Origin: Rhea pennata
Lineage: Eukaryota > Chordata > Aves > Rheiformes > Rheidae
Reading direction: 5' to 3'
NCBI RefSeq assembly: GCF_028389875.1
Contig: NC_084674.1
Location: 13,115,501 to 13,179,500, forward strand
DNA length: 64,000 nucleotides
Shown here piece after piece: positions 35,601 to 59,300 of the stretch (position 1 is the first letter of the stretch; the number at the start of each line of letters is the position of its first letter). The position numbers and the translations under genes were made by a program. The notes beneath the pieces were generated by a model. It searched no databases, was not told where the DNA came from, and worked only from the letters and a program-made list of their open reading frames with translations.

Positions 35601-38600
35601 AGCAAAACACCTTCAGAGGCAGTTTCTACCCGCTAGCTCGCCCGCAGCTGCCTTCCTCCCTCTGCAGCGCAGAGGCTCTTGCCAACCTCACCAGCTTTTT
35701 AACCAAACTGCCCCTGAAACTCTTACTTCGATACGTTAAACACAGGGGGCTTCTTTACTGGGCAGAAATTAAGGGAGGAAAACAGCAAAGCAGCAGAAAT
35801 GAGCACACCGAAAAATAAATGAAACTGGGAAGCCTAAAGCTTCACTCCAAGACACTCCTTTACATTCAGGAAAACGGGATGAGACAGGCAAGCAACCAGT
35901 GCGCACGACCAAGACGCCGCAGGCTGTGGAAGAACCTCCGGGCAGCAAGCTCTTGCAGGGGGCGTCCAGGCAATTCCCCCCTCCCCCAATCATCTCGGCA
36001 AAACATCCCCTCAGCCCATCAGGAACCCAACGTCCATCCTTATATCCGCTGTTTCTCTGTAACGCTTGAGGGAGCACGTCATCACCACCTTTCAGTTCAC
36101 ACTTCTCCAGTGATTAAAAACAAATACAGGTTACAGTCAATATGAATTAGTCAATTTTACAGCAATTGCTTTATGGGCAAAATTAATTATCTCCTTTGAG
36201 CCAGCAAAGACTCAACAGTTGTAACATTACTTGCTCTGAGAGGCACTCAGAGGTCCCAGGTAGAGCGTCAGGCTGTGCTGCAGGTCACACAGAGCCATGA
36301 TGGGGCAGGGGGTACACTCATTTGATGGCTCCCACTTTTTGTGCTGAAAGAGCCCATGAACAGTTACTGCCTGTTTGCCTCCTCTATCCTCTGAGGATCA
36401 CATGGACTTCTACCATTACTCTTCCAGGTTTATGGGTTCTCAGTCATGTAATTGCTTCTCCTACAAAAATCATCCCATAACTTCAATTATTCCATCTCCC
36501 TTCTTTAGACTGTTTCCAGGAGTAACTCTAGGCATAACTCCAACGAGGTGCCAGGCAATATCTGCAAGGATGCAAACGTGGCAGAAGGGAGAGTATGCAA
36601 AGACAAATAAAAATGCAATTCATATCTACAGCAGAGTTTTCCTGCAATCTCCAAGAACCTCAAAACAGGGAGATGGAAGCAATTGTGATGGTGTCAGAGC
36701 AGCTGTACAGTAATTCAAAAACTCTTTATCTATGAAAATAGGAGCACATGATGCTACGATTAAGTGTCCCCTTGGGCAACCACTACAGTTTTTTGGGGGT
36801 ACGCTGGCAAGAACATGGTAAGCTAAGGTTAGTATTATCACACGAGGAACTGACTACCTCTAAAGCTACAGACAAAGCTCACTCCACCTCCCCAGCCCAT
36901 ACCCCCCAACACTGCCAGCTCACTTAGCTGTTACATAGGGCTATTCTGTCCTGATTCAACCAGAAAAGTCAGTCCAAATACACAGAGTTCACTTCAAAGG
37001 CCAAAAGGAAAAATAAAGGTGTACAACAGTCAGTTCATAGTTCCATATGAGCAGAGACCCCTGATGCTGGATTGGTCAGGGTACAGCTAGATGTAGTTAA
37101 TGGCAGGAGAAGAGTGAAAACTTCACTGATTTAATTATTTGTATCTGGAGACCACACTTTGCAGAATCATCTGCTGTTCTAAGAATATACTTTCAAGAAC
37201 CCAAAGTCTGACTCTGTCATTCCATTAATAGCTGCCATATCTGTTCAGGGTTTTATTTTTTTGATTTTTAAAGAAAAATAACCAAGAAACATTCCCCCCT
37301 TATGATAAGTCACTTGAGAAAGAAAGTATGACTATTTATGCCAAATTTAATTTTTTTATTTTACAAACAAAAATATACATTTACTCTATAGTCTCTTTGC
37401 ATCCCCCCCAACACACTTCTGCTCAAGAACCATTGTGAATATGGCCCAAGGCATTTATATACATAAAAATACAACAGGAGGAAGGTCAGTCTATGACCTA
37501 GTGCAGAAACTCCTCAGCAGCAGAATGTGGGACGCTCCAGAAATGCTGGAGTCCTGCCACCAAAGGAGAGGATGGACATACTGACCACCTGCTTTGGTGA
37601 TCCTTCAGCACTGAATTTAGCTGATAAAAAGGCAAATTCATAACCTGCTCCTCACATCATCAAGGAGGGCAGATAAGTCCTTTCAAGTTCAAGGTGTTAT
37701 GAGAGTCAGCAAATACTCCTTGGGAATGGGAAAGCATTTGTTCCTTTATTCCTGAACCACTTCAAGATTTTCACATCTCTTGGCCATTTCCAAGGCCCAC
37801 CAGCTGCAGGGAAGCTTTACAGATCTCCCCATAGAGGCTAAGAGCAGCTCACTATCAGTGTTGTAAGCAGCATTAGAGCCAGCAGCAGGGCAATTCAGGC
37901 ACCATGTCATCCATCCCTTTTACAGTAAGCAATTAAGTGTGGCTCAGGCCTGTTCACAGCAAGTGATGGGAGAAGCACAGAACAATTTTCTGATGTGGTA
38001 AAAAGTTCACCTGGCCAGTTGCTTGTCCACCCCTTACACAGTCATTGCATGGAGGGGGAACGTGAAAGGCCGTTGAACCACATGGTATAAATTCAGCTCA
38101 AACACATGGAAAAATGGAAGCCTTTTTTCCTTAAAAGTAAATTAAAAATTATTTAAAAATGAGGGGGAGGCTGTTTGTTTTTAAGGTGTCAATGCTACAT
38201 GGAAGCCTGCAGGGCAAAGTCCACAGGCAGCAGAACAGAGAAGCTGCATTGCTCATTAACAAAGAAGATACACAAAGGGCCTGCATAGTTTTGGCAACCA
38301 ATGTGCACTTTGTGCTCCTTCCCAAACTGTTTCTTTCCTTACTGCAGGAACACCTGGTAGCAAATGCTACTACCTAGTAGCAGTGTTTTGCGTGATCCGA
38401 ACTATCACTGCACCTTCCACAAAGATTTCCCCAGAATTCTTACCTCAATATTCTTCTTCAGGAACAGGAGCGTTGGGCAAGAGATGCACACAGTCCCCAA
38501 GTGTTTCATATTCCCTCATTCTGCCATCTCTAATAGAAAGCTGCCATAGGTTATAGCAGATCTCCACCTACCTGGAGGACTCAGGTAGGAAAGCACCCCC

Positions 38601-40033
38601 AAAGCTAGAGGAGTAAGCCTCTTTATCCTTGGAGAGCACAGTAAGTCCCAGAAGCCAGTCTGATGCAGTTTTCAGCTGAACAGTCCCTGGATCAGACCAC
38701 AGTGCCTTGGAACTGCATGCCAGGCAGTTCAGACAGTCCCTTTCCAGAGGGGAAGGGGATAATAGGAAGTTCCAGATAGCCTTTAAATGAACCACCCTTC
38801 ACATGCACAGAAGTATTTTCAATGCATCAAGCCATAAAGCCTATTCAGGCCAGTAGAAATCCAGATACCTGAACTGCGGCATAAGAGAACGCTGCCACAG
38901 AAGCAGTAGCAGTAACCTTCTCCCACCTATCTCCCAACCTAGAACACTAGTTGGCTCAATTCTAGCAGTTCCACTGTGTTTGAGAGCTCTCCCATCACTG
39001 GCAGCTGGGATTAATCATGGACTTCTGCTCTGCCTCAGGCATCTGAATTTCTCTGGAGCCTTCATCTGCAGTCAGATGTCCCGGAGCTGTCCTTTACAAC
39101 CCCCTTCCAAGGCCTTGCTAGATCCATGAAGCAGGGTGGATGTGTGGAACACCCACCTAACATGTTTTACTCTTAGAAATCAGCCTTGATTCAGTGTCCT
39201 TACTTGTATTTCACTGAGTTCAGCTGCAGCACAGTCTGCAGAGACTGTTTCACAGCTGCTTCTGCTCAGCTAGTCAGCATGACTGCCTGTTCTTCTTTCT
39301 GCCTGTCCTTCTGTCAGGTTGTCCATGCTGTTACCTACTAACTAGTGCACCCCAAAATAGTCCCAGGGAACTCGGAACAATTCTCTTCATATCTCTTCTC
39401 CTTCCCACACTCCCACACACTCTCAATGCTCCTTTTAATCCCCAGAAACTGCCATTCACGATTTTCATCAGTATTAGCTGAAACTGGAAAACACAGCTGA
39501 CGAGCTTCCCTCTCCAGACACTGCTGTCACTAGGAGCCTATGCAACTACATTATGACAAGATCCATGCAACTATGCTGCTTGAGAATGTCCAGGAAGACC
39601 ATCTTTGGCTCCAAGCACTGAACACTTTTTATATATGCACAATACAGCAGTCAAATCAACACCCTCATCTCTAAGTGCTGCTCCCTAATGGGCAAAGAAG
39701 TGCTTTCAGTCACTGAAAAGGAAGGCGTACCAGTCAGGCCCGTCTTCTGGGTCATATTAGCATCTGGAACATGGAGGATCAGGAACATTCAGTGCTTATA
39801 GGTTTATGAACAAAACTGTTCCAGGTTGTTCTTGGGTAGTGACAGAAAGCACCCTTTCCAAGGGGTTTGGGGCTGCCAACTGTTCCACAATAAGTTTAGG
39901 AAGTCCTAAGGAAGAAGGAAAAAGCCATGGCAGATAGCCAAGGACTGATTTCCAATGGACATCCTAACAGCTGTGGTATCTGGGAGTTCGGAAGGAAAGG
40001 AACGAGGCATCGTGTGAAGGGGGCTGCACTGCC
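35601..40033. other. CHCHD6-TPRA1 interval, including the probable TPRA1 3' UTR
   Basis: No coding exon was recognised. The left part is upstream of CHCHD6 and the right part must hold the TPRA1 3' UTR, which runs leftward from the stop at 40,034. Open frames here (up to 112 codons) show no family resemblance. Confidence 0.6.
37346..37360 (-). terminator. Candidate TPRA1 poly(A) signals
   Basis: On the minus strand an AATAAA (37,360-37,355) is followed at once by ATTAAA (37,351-37,346). Use of these would give a 3' UTR of about 2.7 kb. Other AATAAA copies on the minus strand (37,745-37,750 and 37,252-37,257) compete, so the choice is uncertain. Confidence 0.3.
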
Positions 40034-50856
<10,823 letters not shown>

Positions 50857-51618
50857 GGACTGGAACAGCCTGCCTTCTTTCTGGTCCAGGTCAGGCACAG
50901 CACAAGACAACCACAGCAGAGACAAAAAAGCAACATTAACTCAGTTGCAAGTCAGAATTTAAAAAACATATCCCTTCCATTAGGCCCCAGCACTACTACT
51001 TCCAACTCATTACAGCAAATTATCATCATCAGAAACACTGTATTACACAGTGGAGTAAGTGCCATCTGCCCCTGCTCCATATAGTCATTACAGTAGGGAG
51101 GACCAAAACCACTATCTTGTATCAAGATAATAAGCACCTTCAAAACAGTGTAGTATGAAGCTGGATTAGATTTCACGATTTTTCTTTTAAGCTTTAGTAG
51201 ATCCGCAGAAGAAATCAAGACGCTGCAACAATACATAGCATCATTGGATAAAGACAGAAAACATGTATTACAACATTAATTACCTTTCTAGCTTCCAAGA
51301 TCATCAGAAATTACAGCCAATGATTTAATTTCAACTACAGGGAAAAAAAAATAATAATAGGGCCCCTATCTAAAAACCTCACAGTCTAAGATTAGAGAAA
51401 GCCTGATACACCTTTATGTCAAGGGACTGTACAGACTCTTTAGCTTCAGAATCCAACACCAACAAAAGACACGATTAATCATTTTTTCCTTAATCCTCTG
51501 CAAGGCACCACAGACCAGCATCATTACTGGCAGTCTGCAAATCTAGAAATAGAAGCAGTCCTAGCTAACGACTTAGGATCCTAAGGTCAAACTTTACAGT
51601 ATCAGAGAGCTGTGGGCA

Positions 51619-51693
51619 GACCCCAAGAGCTATGATACTCAGTTCCTTTGTCTGACCCCAAGAGCTATGATACTCAGTTCCTTTGTCTGACCC
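51619..51693. repeat. 35-bp tandem duplication
   Basis: Two identical 35-bp units (51,619-51,653 and 51,654-51,688) starting GACCCCAAGAGCTATGATAC and ending CCTTTGTCT. The first bases of a third copy follow. Confidence 0.95.
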
Positions 51694-52306
51694 ACCTTCA
51701 CCTGTCCTGCTACTTTGAAAGATGACAAGACAGAACTTCTCCTTCCCCTGCTGAACTGCATTCCCTGAAAGCACATTCACATCTTTTCTGTTATCTGTCT
51801 ATCCCCCAAGTCCTGCACTGCTGTGTTATTAACTATCATTCCAGAAGTTAAAAGCCAATTCTTCTCTCCCATCCATGAACTCCATCCACTGTATGACAGT
51901 GCAGATGGCTTGGTAAGTATTGCACTGGCAGAAACAACAGTAGAAGTTCATTCCTCAGTTGCCTCTGCAATCACCTTTGAAGCTTGTACTTTAGAGAACA
52001 GGATTATGCTAGAGTTTTAAACAAGTTTTCCCTAGTAAACTTGCTCCTCACTTGATGCATTACCTCCTGCAATCCCTCTCCTCTCCCCACTGTAAAATGG
52101 TAACCCTCATTTTTAATACATTTGACTAGCTAAACACAACCACAAGGCCCCACCATCTCTCCAGGCTGGCACTCCCCAAAGAAGTGGTCAGAGATCACAC
52201 ATAGATTCAAAACACTTCTGTTAACTGTCATCTTAAAGATGCACACTGCCAGGGACAGAGAGCGCTCAAACAGCCTGTGTGCTACAGTTAATTTGGTATT
52301 AACTGC

Positions 52307-52328
52307 GGGGGGGGGGGGGGGGGGGGGG
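52307..52328. repeat. G22 homopolymer
   Basis: Twenty-two consecutive G on the plus strand, C on the TPRA1 sense strand. The length is probably unreliable in any assembly. Confidence 0.9.
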
Positions 52329-53867
52329 AAGAGAGAGAAAACCACAAACAAAAAAGAAACTCAAGTAAGTTTAGCGCAGGCTAGCATGGTAAAAATGACA
52401 GCTTCAGCAAGAAGACTCAAAAGGCAGTTTTTCTGCTAGGTACCAGATGATTCATAAGTAGGAAAAAAGCAGCACAGCCCTGTGTCATCTGCTGAACTTC
52501 TACAGTTCAATAGCACCTTTCCAACAGTCTCAAGCTCAGGACTGTCAGCCACAAACTTTCTCTTCAGAGAAAAAGATTCTTCTCAGGTCTTCTAAGGGTA
52601 GAGGGGATCATCACACTCTTGGCTAACGTACCCTCCCCTTTGACCCATCCATGTCGACAGATACTCGCTGAGTGGAGACTTTCTTTTGTGGCTGCCGTAC
52701 GTGGTGCTACACAAGAGACGTCACATTAAACAAACACATGCAGACCTGGAAAGATCAGCTTTGTGCTGAGGTGGCAAAACCTGTGCCAAAAATCCTAGTT
52801 CTAGTAACAGTTTCAGCAAATAACCTTTGTATTATTGACTTCTCTCTAGAAATATTTTCTCTTCCCTCCTTTCTTTCCTCTTCCCTTCCCTTCTCACTTC
52901 TCTGAATTCATATAATTGATTTCCTGTTAATTTTTTCCTCCATTCTCAACCTGAAACACTGGAGATCTCTGTCTCAGCAGCAGCAAGAAAGAATAAGTTC
53001 ACATTCAGCAGCACAGAGGAAATTCCATCTTAAAAAAAAATGGGAAAGGGTGGAAAGAACCTCACAGAGCACCAGGAGAGCAACAACTCTGAGCCATTGC
53101 ACCAGTCCAAGACATCTTCTGAAACACAGAATTTGCTGCCTTTCCTACTGAAGAGAGCTCAACTATAAAGCTTCTAGGGGATTACATGGGAAAGAACAAC
53201 CTTCTTATAAAAGGACAAAGAGGTGCCTATTTTTTTCCTATAGAAGCCACCACTATCATAAAACACCAGCACACTGCCGATAAGGAGGGGAGCTGGCCAC
53301 ATATAACTGAGCTCCAGTCACAAGCTTTCAACAGGCAAAGTAGAGTCAAGCTTGCGTCCGCTAGGCTGCCTCTTACCGCCTCATGTTAGTGTCCGTTTCT
53401 CCCCTCCCAAGACGAGGCATATACAAAGGCAGAGCAGCAGAACATGCAACATGAGGGCAGAAGTTAGTCAAAGTCATCAGCCAAACAGGTTAGTTTTCAT
53501 GCTTTTCTAATAGTTAAAGCCTACAGGAAGGATGTGGGAAATTGTTCTGTTCCTGTCAAAACCACAGCAAGAATTCCAGGGCAATGGGACCCAGAACTGA
53601 TAGCAAAGATCAGGTTATGCTTCATCATCCCCAGCAACACTGCTCCTCGCAGCACATTCTCCAAACCCTTGCCCTGTCCAGTCTGAAATAAATCCAGTCA
53701 GCTGAGCATATCCAAGAGATCACTCACCACACCCTGCCTTCACAAGCAGCCCCACTGCAATCCTGGCCCGCTCATTTTCAGCCTGTGCAAAGGGGGTGAG
53801 ATCAGTGTGTAGCCACATAAAAGCAAATCAGTGCCATAATCCTGGTTTTCTTGTGACAGGCAACCAT

Positions 53868-53882
53868 GGGGGGGGGGGGGGG
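53868..53882. repeat. G15 homopolymer
   Basis: Fifteen consecutive G on the plus strand, a second G-run 1.5 kb from the G22 tract. Confidence 0.9.
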
Positions 53883-54796
53883 ACACAAACAAAATATAAA
53901 TAAAGAGAATGTTTTTCTACACCGCAGCTGAAGACAGCTTGACTTGATTGAGGCCTATTTCTTCGTCCACGCACTGGACTCACAAGCAGATTTACAGCAA
54001 GAACATCTCTATGACTTGTAGGCTCTCTAGGCAAAGTGCTAGGGAAGGTTCAGCTGTTTCTTCAATGAAAAGGACTGCTCTTCTTTGCCTCTCACCAAGT
54101 AGATTTCATTTTTTGATTTATGATGTTGTAATTGTATCAGAGTCCAATGAAATTCAGAACTGAAATCATTAGGCAATTCTCTGTGCTCTCAAAGACCAAA
54201 TACAAAGTTGAATTACACACCTACTGGAGCTTCAGCTTTAAGAAAGAAGTGATAGTTTTCTTTCTTTTGGAAAAGGGCATCAGAAATCTCATACATTATA
54301 TATCATACTAGGGTTAGCTAGGAGCTAACCTAGATAAACAAACAGAAACAGAAAACAACCCATCCTGGGTTGTGCTCAACAGGAAGTTTGACTGACCTGA
54401 CCCCTGCTTAAATACAACTGCTACCCCAATGACAAAGGTTAAAACAGTGCTTTCCTTTACAACTTTTTTTTTTCCATTTCTCATTTTTAACATAGCTTTT
54501 CAAGTCTCACACTTTGTACTCTTTAGTCAAACCAGCTGCTTTTTCTTATTTCACCCTTAGAACAAATTCACAAGACAAGGATTTTCCACTGATGACAGAG
54601 GACTAATTTCTCTCTTATTGCCAAGTTTCATTATCACATCTGGTACTGGACTAACTTTAGAAAGAAGGAACTACAATGCTAAAACCTGCAATGCTTAAAA
54701 AAATACATATATCAACCAGAAGAAAATAGCAAGAGCAGGAGCATCAGCAGTAATCCAAAACTAAAAGACAGAGAATGCCCATTTGTGAATAAGTTC

Positions 54797-54823
54797 AAAA
54801 AAAAAAAAAAAAAAAAAAAAAAA
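54797..54823. repeat. A27 homopolymer
   Basis: Twenty-seven consecutive A just before the TPRA1 CpG island. Confidence 0.9.
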
Positions 54824-55547
54824 GTATGTATTTCAGTTTTCTTTCAGGAAGACAAGTGTACAAACAGCACATAAGAAGGGAGGGGGGAGGCAAGCAAAGC
54901 AAAATAACAGTACACAGTCACTATAGTCTCCATTGGCAGGGAAGAGCTATTTTACCTATTTTGCCTGTTTTTAAGGCAGCTAAAGGAACCAGGAGAGCTG
55001 GAGGAAACCTGAAGCAACAGTCTACCTTCATGAGAGGCAAAGGTGCCTCTGCTGCGCTGTGGGCACCTGCCCCGCTGCGAGAGGGTCCCCTGCAGCTCCA
55101 CGGGGCACCGGGCCACCGAGCCGAGCCGGGCCGAGCCGGGCCGGGCGGTGCTGCGGCACGGCCGGACCCCAGGGCACAGCGCAGGGAGGCAAAGCCGGGC
55201 AGCAGCGAGGCCGCAGCAGCCGCGCCTGCCTCTGCCGCGGCCCCCAGCTGCGAACAAAATAAATAAGAACATAAATAAAACGAAACAAAACGGGCGCTCG
55301 GCAGCGAGGCTCGGGGGGGCGGGGGGCAACGCCTGAGGCGTTTCGGGAGCTGCTGGGCATCGACCCTAAAAAGCACCTTGGGAGCGGGAAGGGGCGCGGG
55401 CAGCCGCCGCCCGCGGGCCCCGGGGGACCCCGCCGCTCGCCCGCCACCCTCACCCCGCCAAGTCGCCCCCGGCGCGACCCCAGCGCGGCCGCTCCGCCGC
55501 GCACGGCCTCGGCGGCGCCTCGCGACCCAGCCCCGGGGCGCGCTCCC

Positions 55548-55668
55548 CGCCGCCGGGCCCGGCCCGGGCTCCCCCGGCCCCGGCCCCCCACCTGCCGCCG
55601 GGCCCAGCCCGGCCCCGGCCCCGGCCCCCTACCCGCCGCCGGGCCCAGCCCGGGCTCCCCCGGCGACG
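55548..55668. repeat. GC-rich degenerate minisatellite, about three units of 43 bp
   Basis: The block GCCGCCGGGCCCAGCCCGG and its neighbours recur about three times with substitutions. At 55,608-55,629 four C-runs of at least three bases alternate with GG, so the minus (TPRA1 sense) strand has a G-quadruplex pattern. Confidence 0.7.
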
Positions 55669-55875
55669 CCGCTCAGTCGCGGGGGCCCAGCACCGCCATG
55701 CCAGGCCCCAGCCCAGCCGCTCCCCTCACGCAGGGAGCGTCGACGAAAGACAACCCCAGGAGAGAGCCGCCCGAGCAGGCAGCCACAGCGGTGAGGTCAA
55801 AGGCGCGCTGATGCCTTTTCGCCCCGGCCCGGTGTCGCTTTTGAGAAAGAATCCCCGAGAGGGGTGTCGCTTCGG

Positions 55876-55992
55876 CCAATCAAAGGCGTCTCTGGAGAGA
55901 AGGCCTGTCAAAAAGGCCAGAAGAAACAGCCGCGCCGGCCAATGGGGAGGGGCAGGAGGCGGGACTTGCGAGGCAAGCCTGTGGGTTTTAAA
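55876..55992 (+). promoter_or_regulatory. Two CCAAT boxes and a TATA-like motif in the TPRA1 island
   Basis: CCAAT lies at 55,876-55,880 and 55,939-55,943, followed by TTTTAAA at 55,986-55,992, all reading rightward. NF-Y sites work in both orientations, so they may serve TPRA1. The order also suits a divergent rightward transcript. Confidence 0.4.
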
Positions 55993-56370
55993 GGCGCCCT
56001 GTCCCCGCGCGTCCCACGCTGGGGCGGGGAGGAGGCAGGAGCGACGCAGCGGAGGCTCACGGCCTTCGCCGCCTTCGTGGTACCTGTAGCCAAAACTGCG
56101 CGGCCCCGCCATTAGCCCCGGGCGCGCTCGGGGGCGGCCTTCCCCTTCTTAAAAATGGGTGCGGGGAAGAAAACACCCCCCCCCATGCCAGTAGAGGAGG
56201 CTGACCTCGGGATCCCGGAGGCCAGGTCAACCCCGGGGGCGGGTGGCATCTCCGTGCTGGAGGCACCGCCCCGGGGTAGACCTGGCCCCCGTCCGAGCCG
56301 GCGGGGAGCTCACCTCGGCCCGCCGCTGTTCTGGCTTCGCTGCAGGCCGCTAATGGCCACATCGGCCTCT

Positions 56371-59300
56371 AACACGTAGGCTCTGCTCTATAACCTCACC
56401 TGTATAGCTCCCTGGTGAGTCTCAGAGGGGCGCAAACACAACGGCAGGCGTACGGGCGGTCCGGGCATCTGTACTGACGCACATTTCCGCGGTCAAGAAA
56501 ATACAGATTTTAGGCTGCCCCAGTGGAGGAATTATTCGTTACGAGGTGGGGGGTTAATAATTGTCTTCCACGGCCCAGATCCTGCAGTCAGCTCGCTGCA
56601 GGGGGGAATGATTAACAGGCCGGAGAGCTTGACTTCTAAGGAAAGTTTAATGCTGACCGAACTAACTCGGCACAGGCCAGACAAATAGCAGCCGAAGGAA
56701 AGTGGCACGCAATTAGGAGGATTTGGAGGCACAAATACCAGGCAGAGAGAAGAGATGTTTAGGATGGTAAACGGATATAACTGGGACAAATGAGCAAGAT
56801 TAAGAAAGGAAGTAAGGAAAATAGCTGGCTAAATAGCATCAGGTCGCTCTCGGCTGTAAGAGCTATTTGACCGCGAACACAGTTGCAAGGGGGATGCTGG
56901 TTGTCTGAGTCATTTCAAAGACTGTGACTTCTGGTGTGGTTTTGTATCTGCAGTTCAACCTCTAGAGATTGCTTCTACAGAAAAGCAGGGCTTTTGCTAA
57001 GCTGAAATGTGCTATACAAGCTCCACACCTTTTTAGAAGATCCCCATATTGAACAAGTTTGCATGCCCTGCTGTAAGACAGAGTCAGCATGAAGTATTTT
57101 GGGATTCCCCCCCCCCCAACACACATGTCATTCTCAGCTTAAGCCCGCATGATCCTCTTCTCAGGTTCAGCTTTCCAGCTTCGCCTCAGTAAGCCCCATG
57201 GAGAGGAGGTACACTTAGACTGCGCTGCTGGCTTCAGCCCCCTGCCATCATGTTTTCTGCTGATTTGAAGCAAGCTTTTATGCTGGTGTCATGCCATTGG
57301 AATGTCATCTGGAGAATCCAGTCCTTAGCTCATCTCCTTTCTCATCGTCACTCTGGTTAATCATATGTTGCATGATTTTGGCAGCTTCTATTTCTGAATC
57401 CAAGCTCAGAGGCTAGGCAGGTGTCAACATCTCTGAGTTACAGAAGGGACGCTTCTGCTTAAAGAGAGGTAGAGCTTCTGCCTAAAAGCATAAGCTATCT
57501 CAATAGCAGAACCAGGAGTAAAATCCATGTCTTCTCACTTCTAGCCTCAGGCTCAAACTATTTGGATATGTTACCTCCCACATAACTGTGTCAGAAGGCA
57601 AGATCTTGCCTTCCAATCCACCTGCTCTTTCCATCTGATTCACTCTGAGGCTGGAGCTTAGGCCACCAGGATTGAAAACTGTGTCTCTCAAACAGAAGAC
57701 TGCTGAATGCAACCACAAGGATCTTGAAACTTTGACCCTGCCTTCCTCATTGCTCCTTTGAAATATGGAGATGATGAGAAATTCACACATTTCGCCAGTA
57801 TTAACAAACCAGTACAAACATGATGTGTGCAAACATGGCTCTGCTCTTCCCAGCTCAAGACGCTGCCCCTTGACTGCAAGCATCCTCCAACTTCAGCTGA
57901 GAACCGCTGCACTCTGCACCCTCTCCCCCATCCAATGCTTAGTGGTAGCAAGGCTCACTCGGTTTGTCCTTGCTGTGTCACTCACAGTGTTGCCAGACTA
58001 AAGCAAGACAAGAGGTGATGTTTAGCAGCGATAGTATAACCTTGAAGACTTCAAAGAAAGCTAGCACTTGCTGCTTTACCTGCTCCAGCCTGCTGTCCCT
58101 GGGCAATCTCAACTGCCTTGCACTCGTCAGAGGTAGAAGGTGCAATTACAGTTTCTAAGACGGTATTATGCTCTCATATCTTTGCCAAATTCCACTCTTC
58201 TAGGATATCTTATCTCTCTGAAATATTCTTCCCGTTTGTGTTGGATCAGGCTACTGGACAGGATATTATTTTCTGGTTTAAACTGCTTTGCTGTGCAGAT
58301 GCTAAGCAACTGGAGAGACAGATACGGCTATTTTGTCTCCACTTACCTACTGATTTCTATTATTAGGCATAAATTTTTTCCACAGGGTACAACATGGGCT
58401 GTATTCATGTGTCTCTGCCCTTCTGTGCAGCGGGAATTCAGTCCCCATTGCTCCTCCTGTCTTCTCCTGCTGTTGTGACTTGTGGCAGTAGGCTGCTGGT
58501 TTGCAAAATCCTAATGGTGTGTTTTGGTACAGTCGGGAGTTTGATATTCAACTGAGTTCACCCAAACAAGCTCACAAAGGACACTGGGCAGCTCCCTGGG
58601 AGTAAGAGCAGAACTTATTTGTGTCCTGACCAAGAGCCCCAGTGCAAACAGGCCTTCTTTGTACCTCAGCGCTCACATGCCCTGGTGCATGGTCTCTAAC
58701 ACAGTGGAAGGAGCCTGCCCCATGGATGACAACTGCCTGTTTTTAGTGATGGTTTTAGCTGCCCAAATTCAGCTCTTCTCAAAGAGGCTGAGCATGCCAC
58801 CTCAAGCACATGACAGCTCAAAGCCAGCACCCAGAGAGAGCAGGGAAAACACAGACACAAAGTCCCCCCAGAAAAGAGACTGTGAAGGAGATGGGACAGA
58901 AGATCTGTCCAGCCAGCCAGCCTGTGCCTGGAGAGACAGTGGCACCCCATGGTGACACCAGTTCACCGCAGTAGGTCACTTGGACCTTGCCAGACAGCAC
59001 CTGCCTTACCACAGGTCTGGTGCTACCTTCTCATAAGCCATGGTGATGTCTAAGAGCCTACAGGCAGAGGCATTTCTGGGGGACCAGGAGCTTCTGGTCC
59101 ACCCTCAGCACCAGCCAGCACATGGCATGCTCCTGCATCATGTGTCGCAGCGATAAGGCTGAGCTGCTCTCCTATTTATATCGTGATGCTTCTGCTTTGG
59201 TATATTAGTGCCAGGCTGAATCATCCAGCTGAGCTCCTGGAAGAGGCATTGCAGATCTATGATTGTCAGCTGCCTCCTTAGTCACTTTTGCTTCTTATGC

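Larger units (their letters stand above)
50881..55000 (-). other. TPRA1: Presumed TPRA1 5' UTR intron(s)
   Basis: No coding exon was recognised between the TPRA1 start exon and the CpG island. If transcription begins in the island, this is intron, possibly with small noncoding exons that cannot be seen. It holds a 35-bp tandem duplication, G-runs of 22 and 15, and an A27 tract. Confidence 0.55.
55030..56370. promoter_or_regulatory. TPRA1: CpG island, probable TPRA1 promoter and first noncoding exon
   Basis: CG-dense sequence starts abruptly near 55,030 and fades near 56,370. It is the only such island upstream of TPRA1 on its strand. Several donor-like sites on the minus strand (for example GGGGTGAGG near 55,450 and CAGGTGGGG near 55,590) could end the first exon, and I cannot choose between them. 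Long open frames across it on both strands are compositional. Confidence 0.7.

Noticed and set aside
54300-54335. Imperfect hairpin GGTTAGCT..AGCTAACC
   Set aside because: Only about 11 bp with a bulge. Such structures are common by chance in AT-rich introns.
55028-55591. Minus-strand open frame of 187 codons in the TPRA1 island
   Set aside because: Arg/Gly/Ala-rich and compositional, with overlapping open frames on both strands. TPRA1 coding begins at 50,856.
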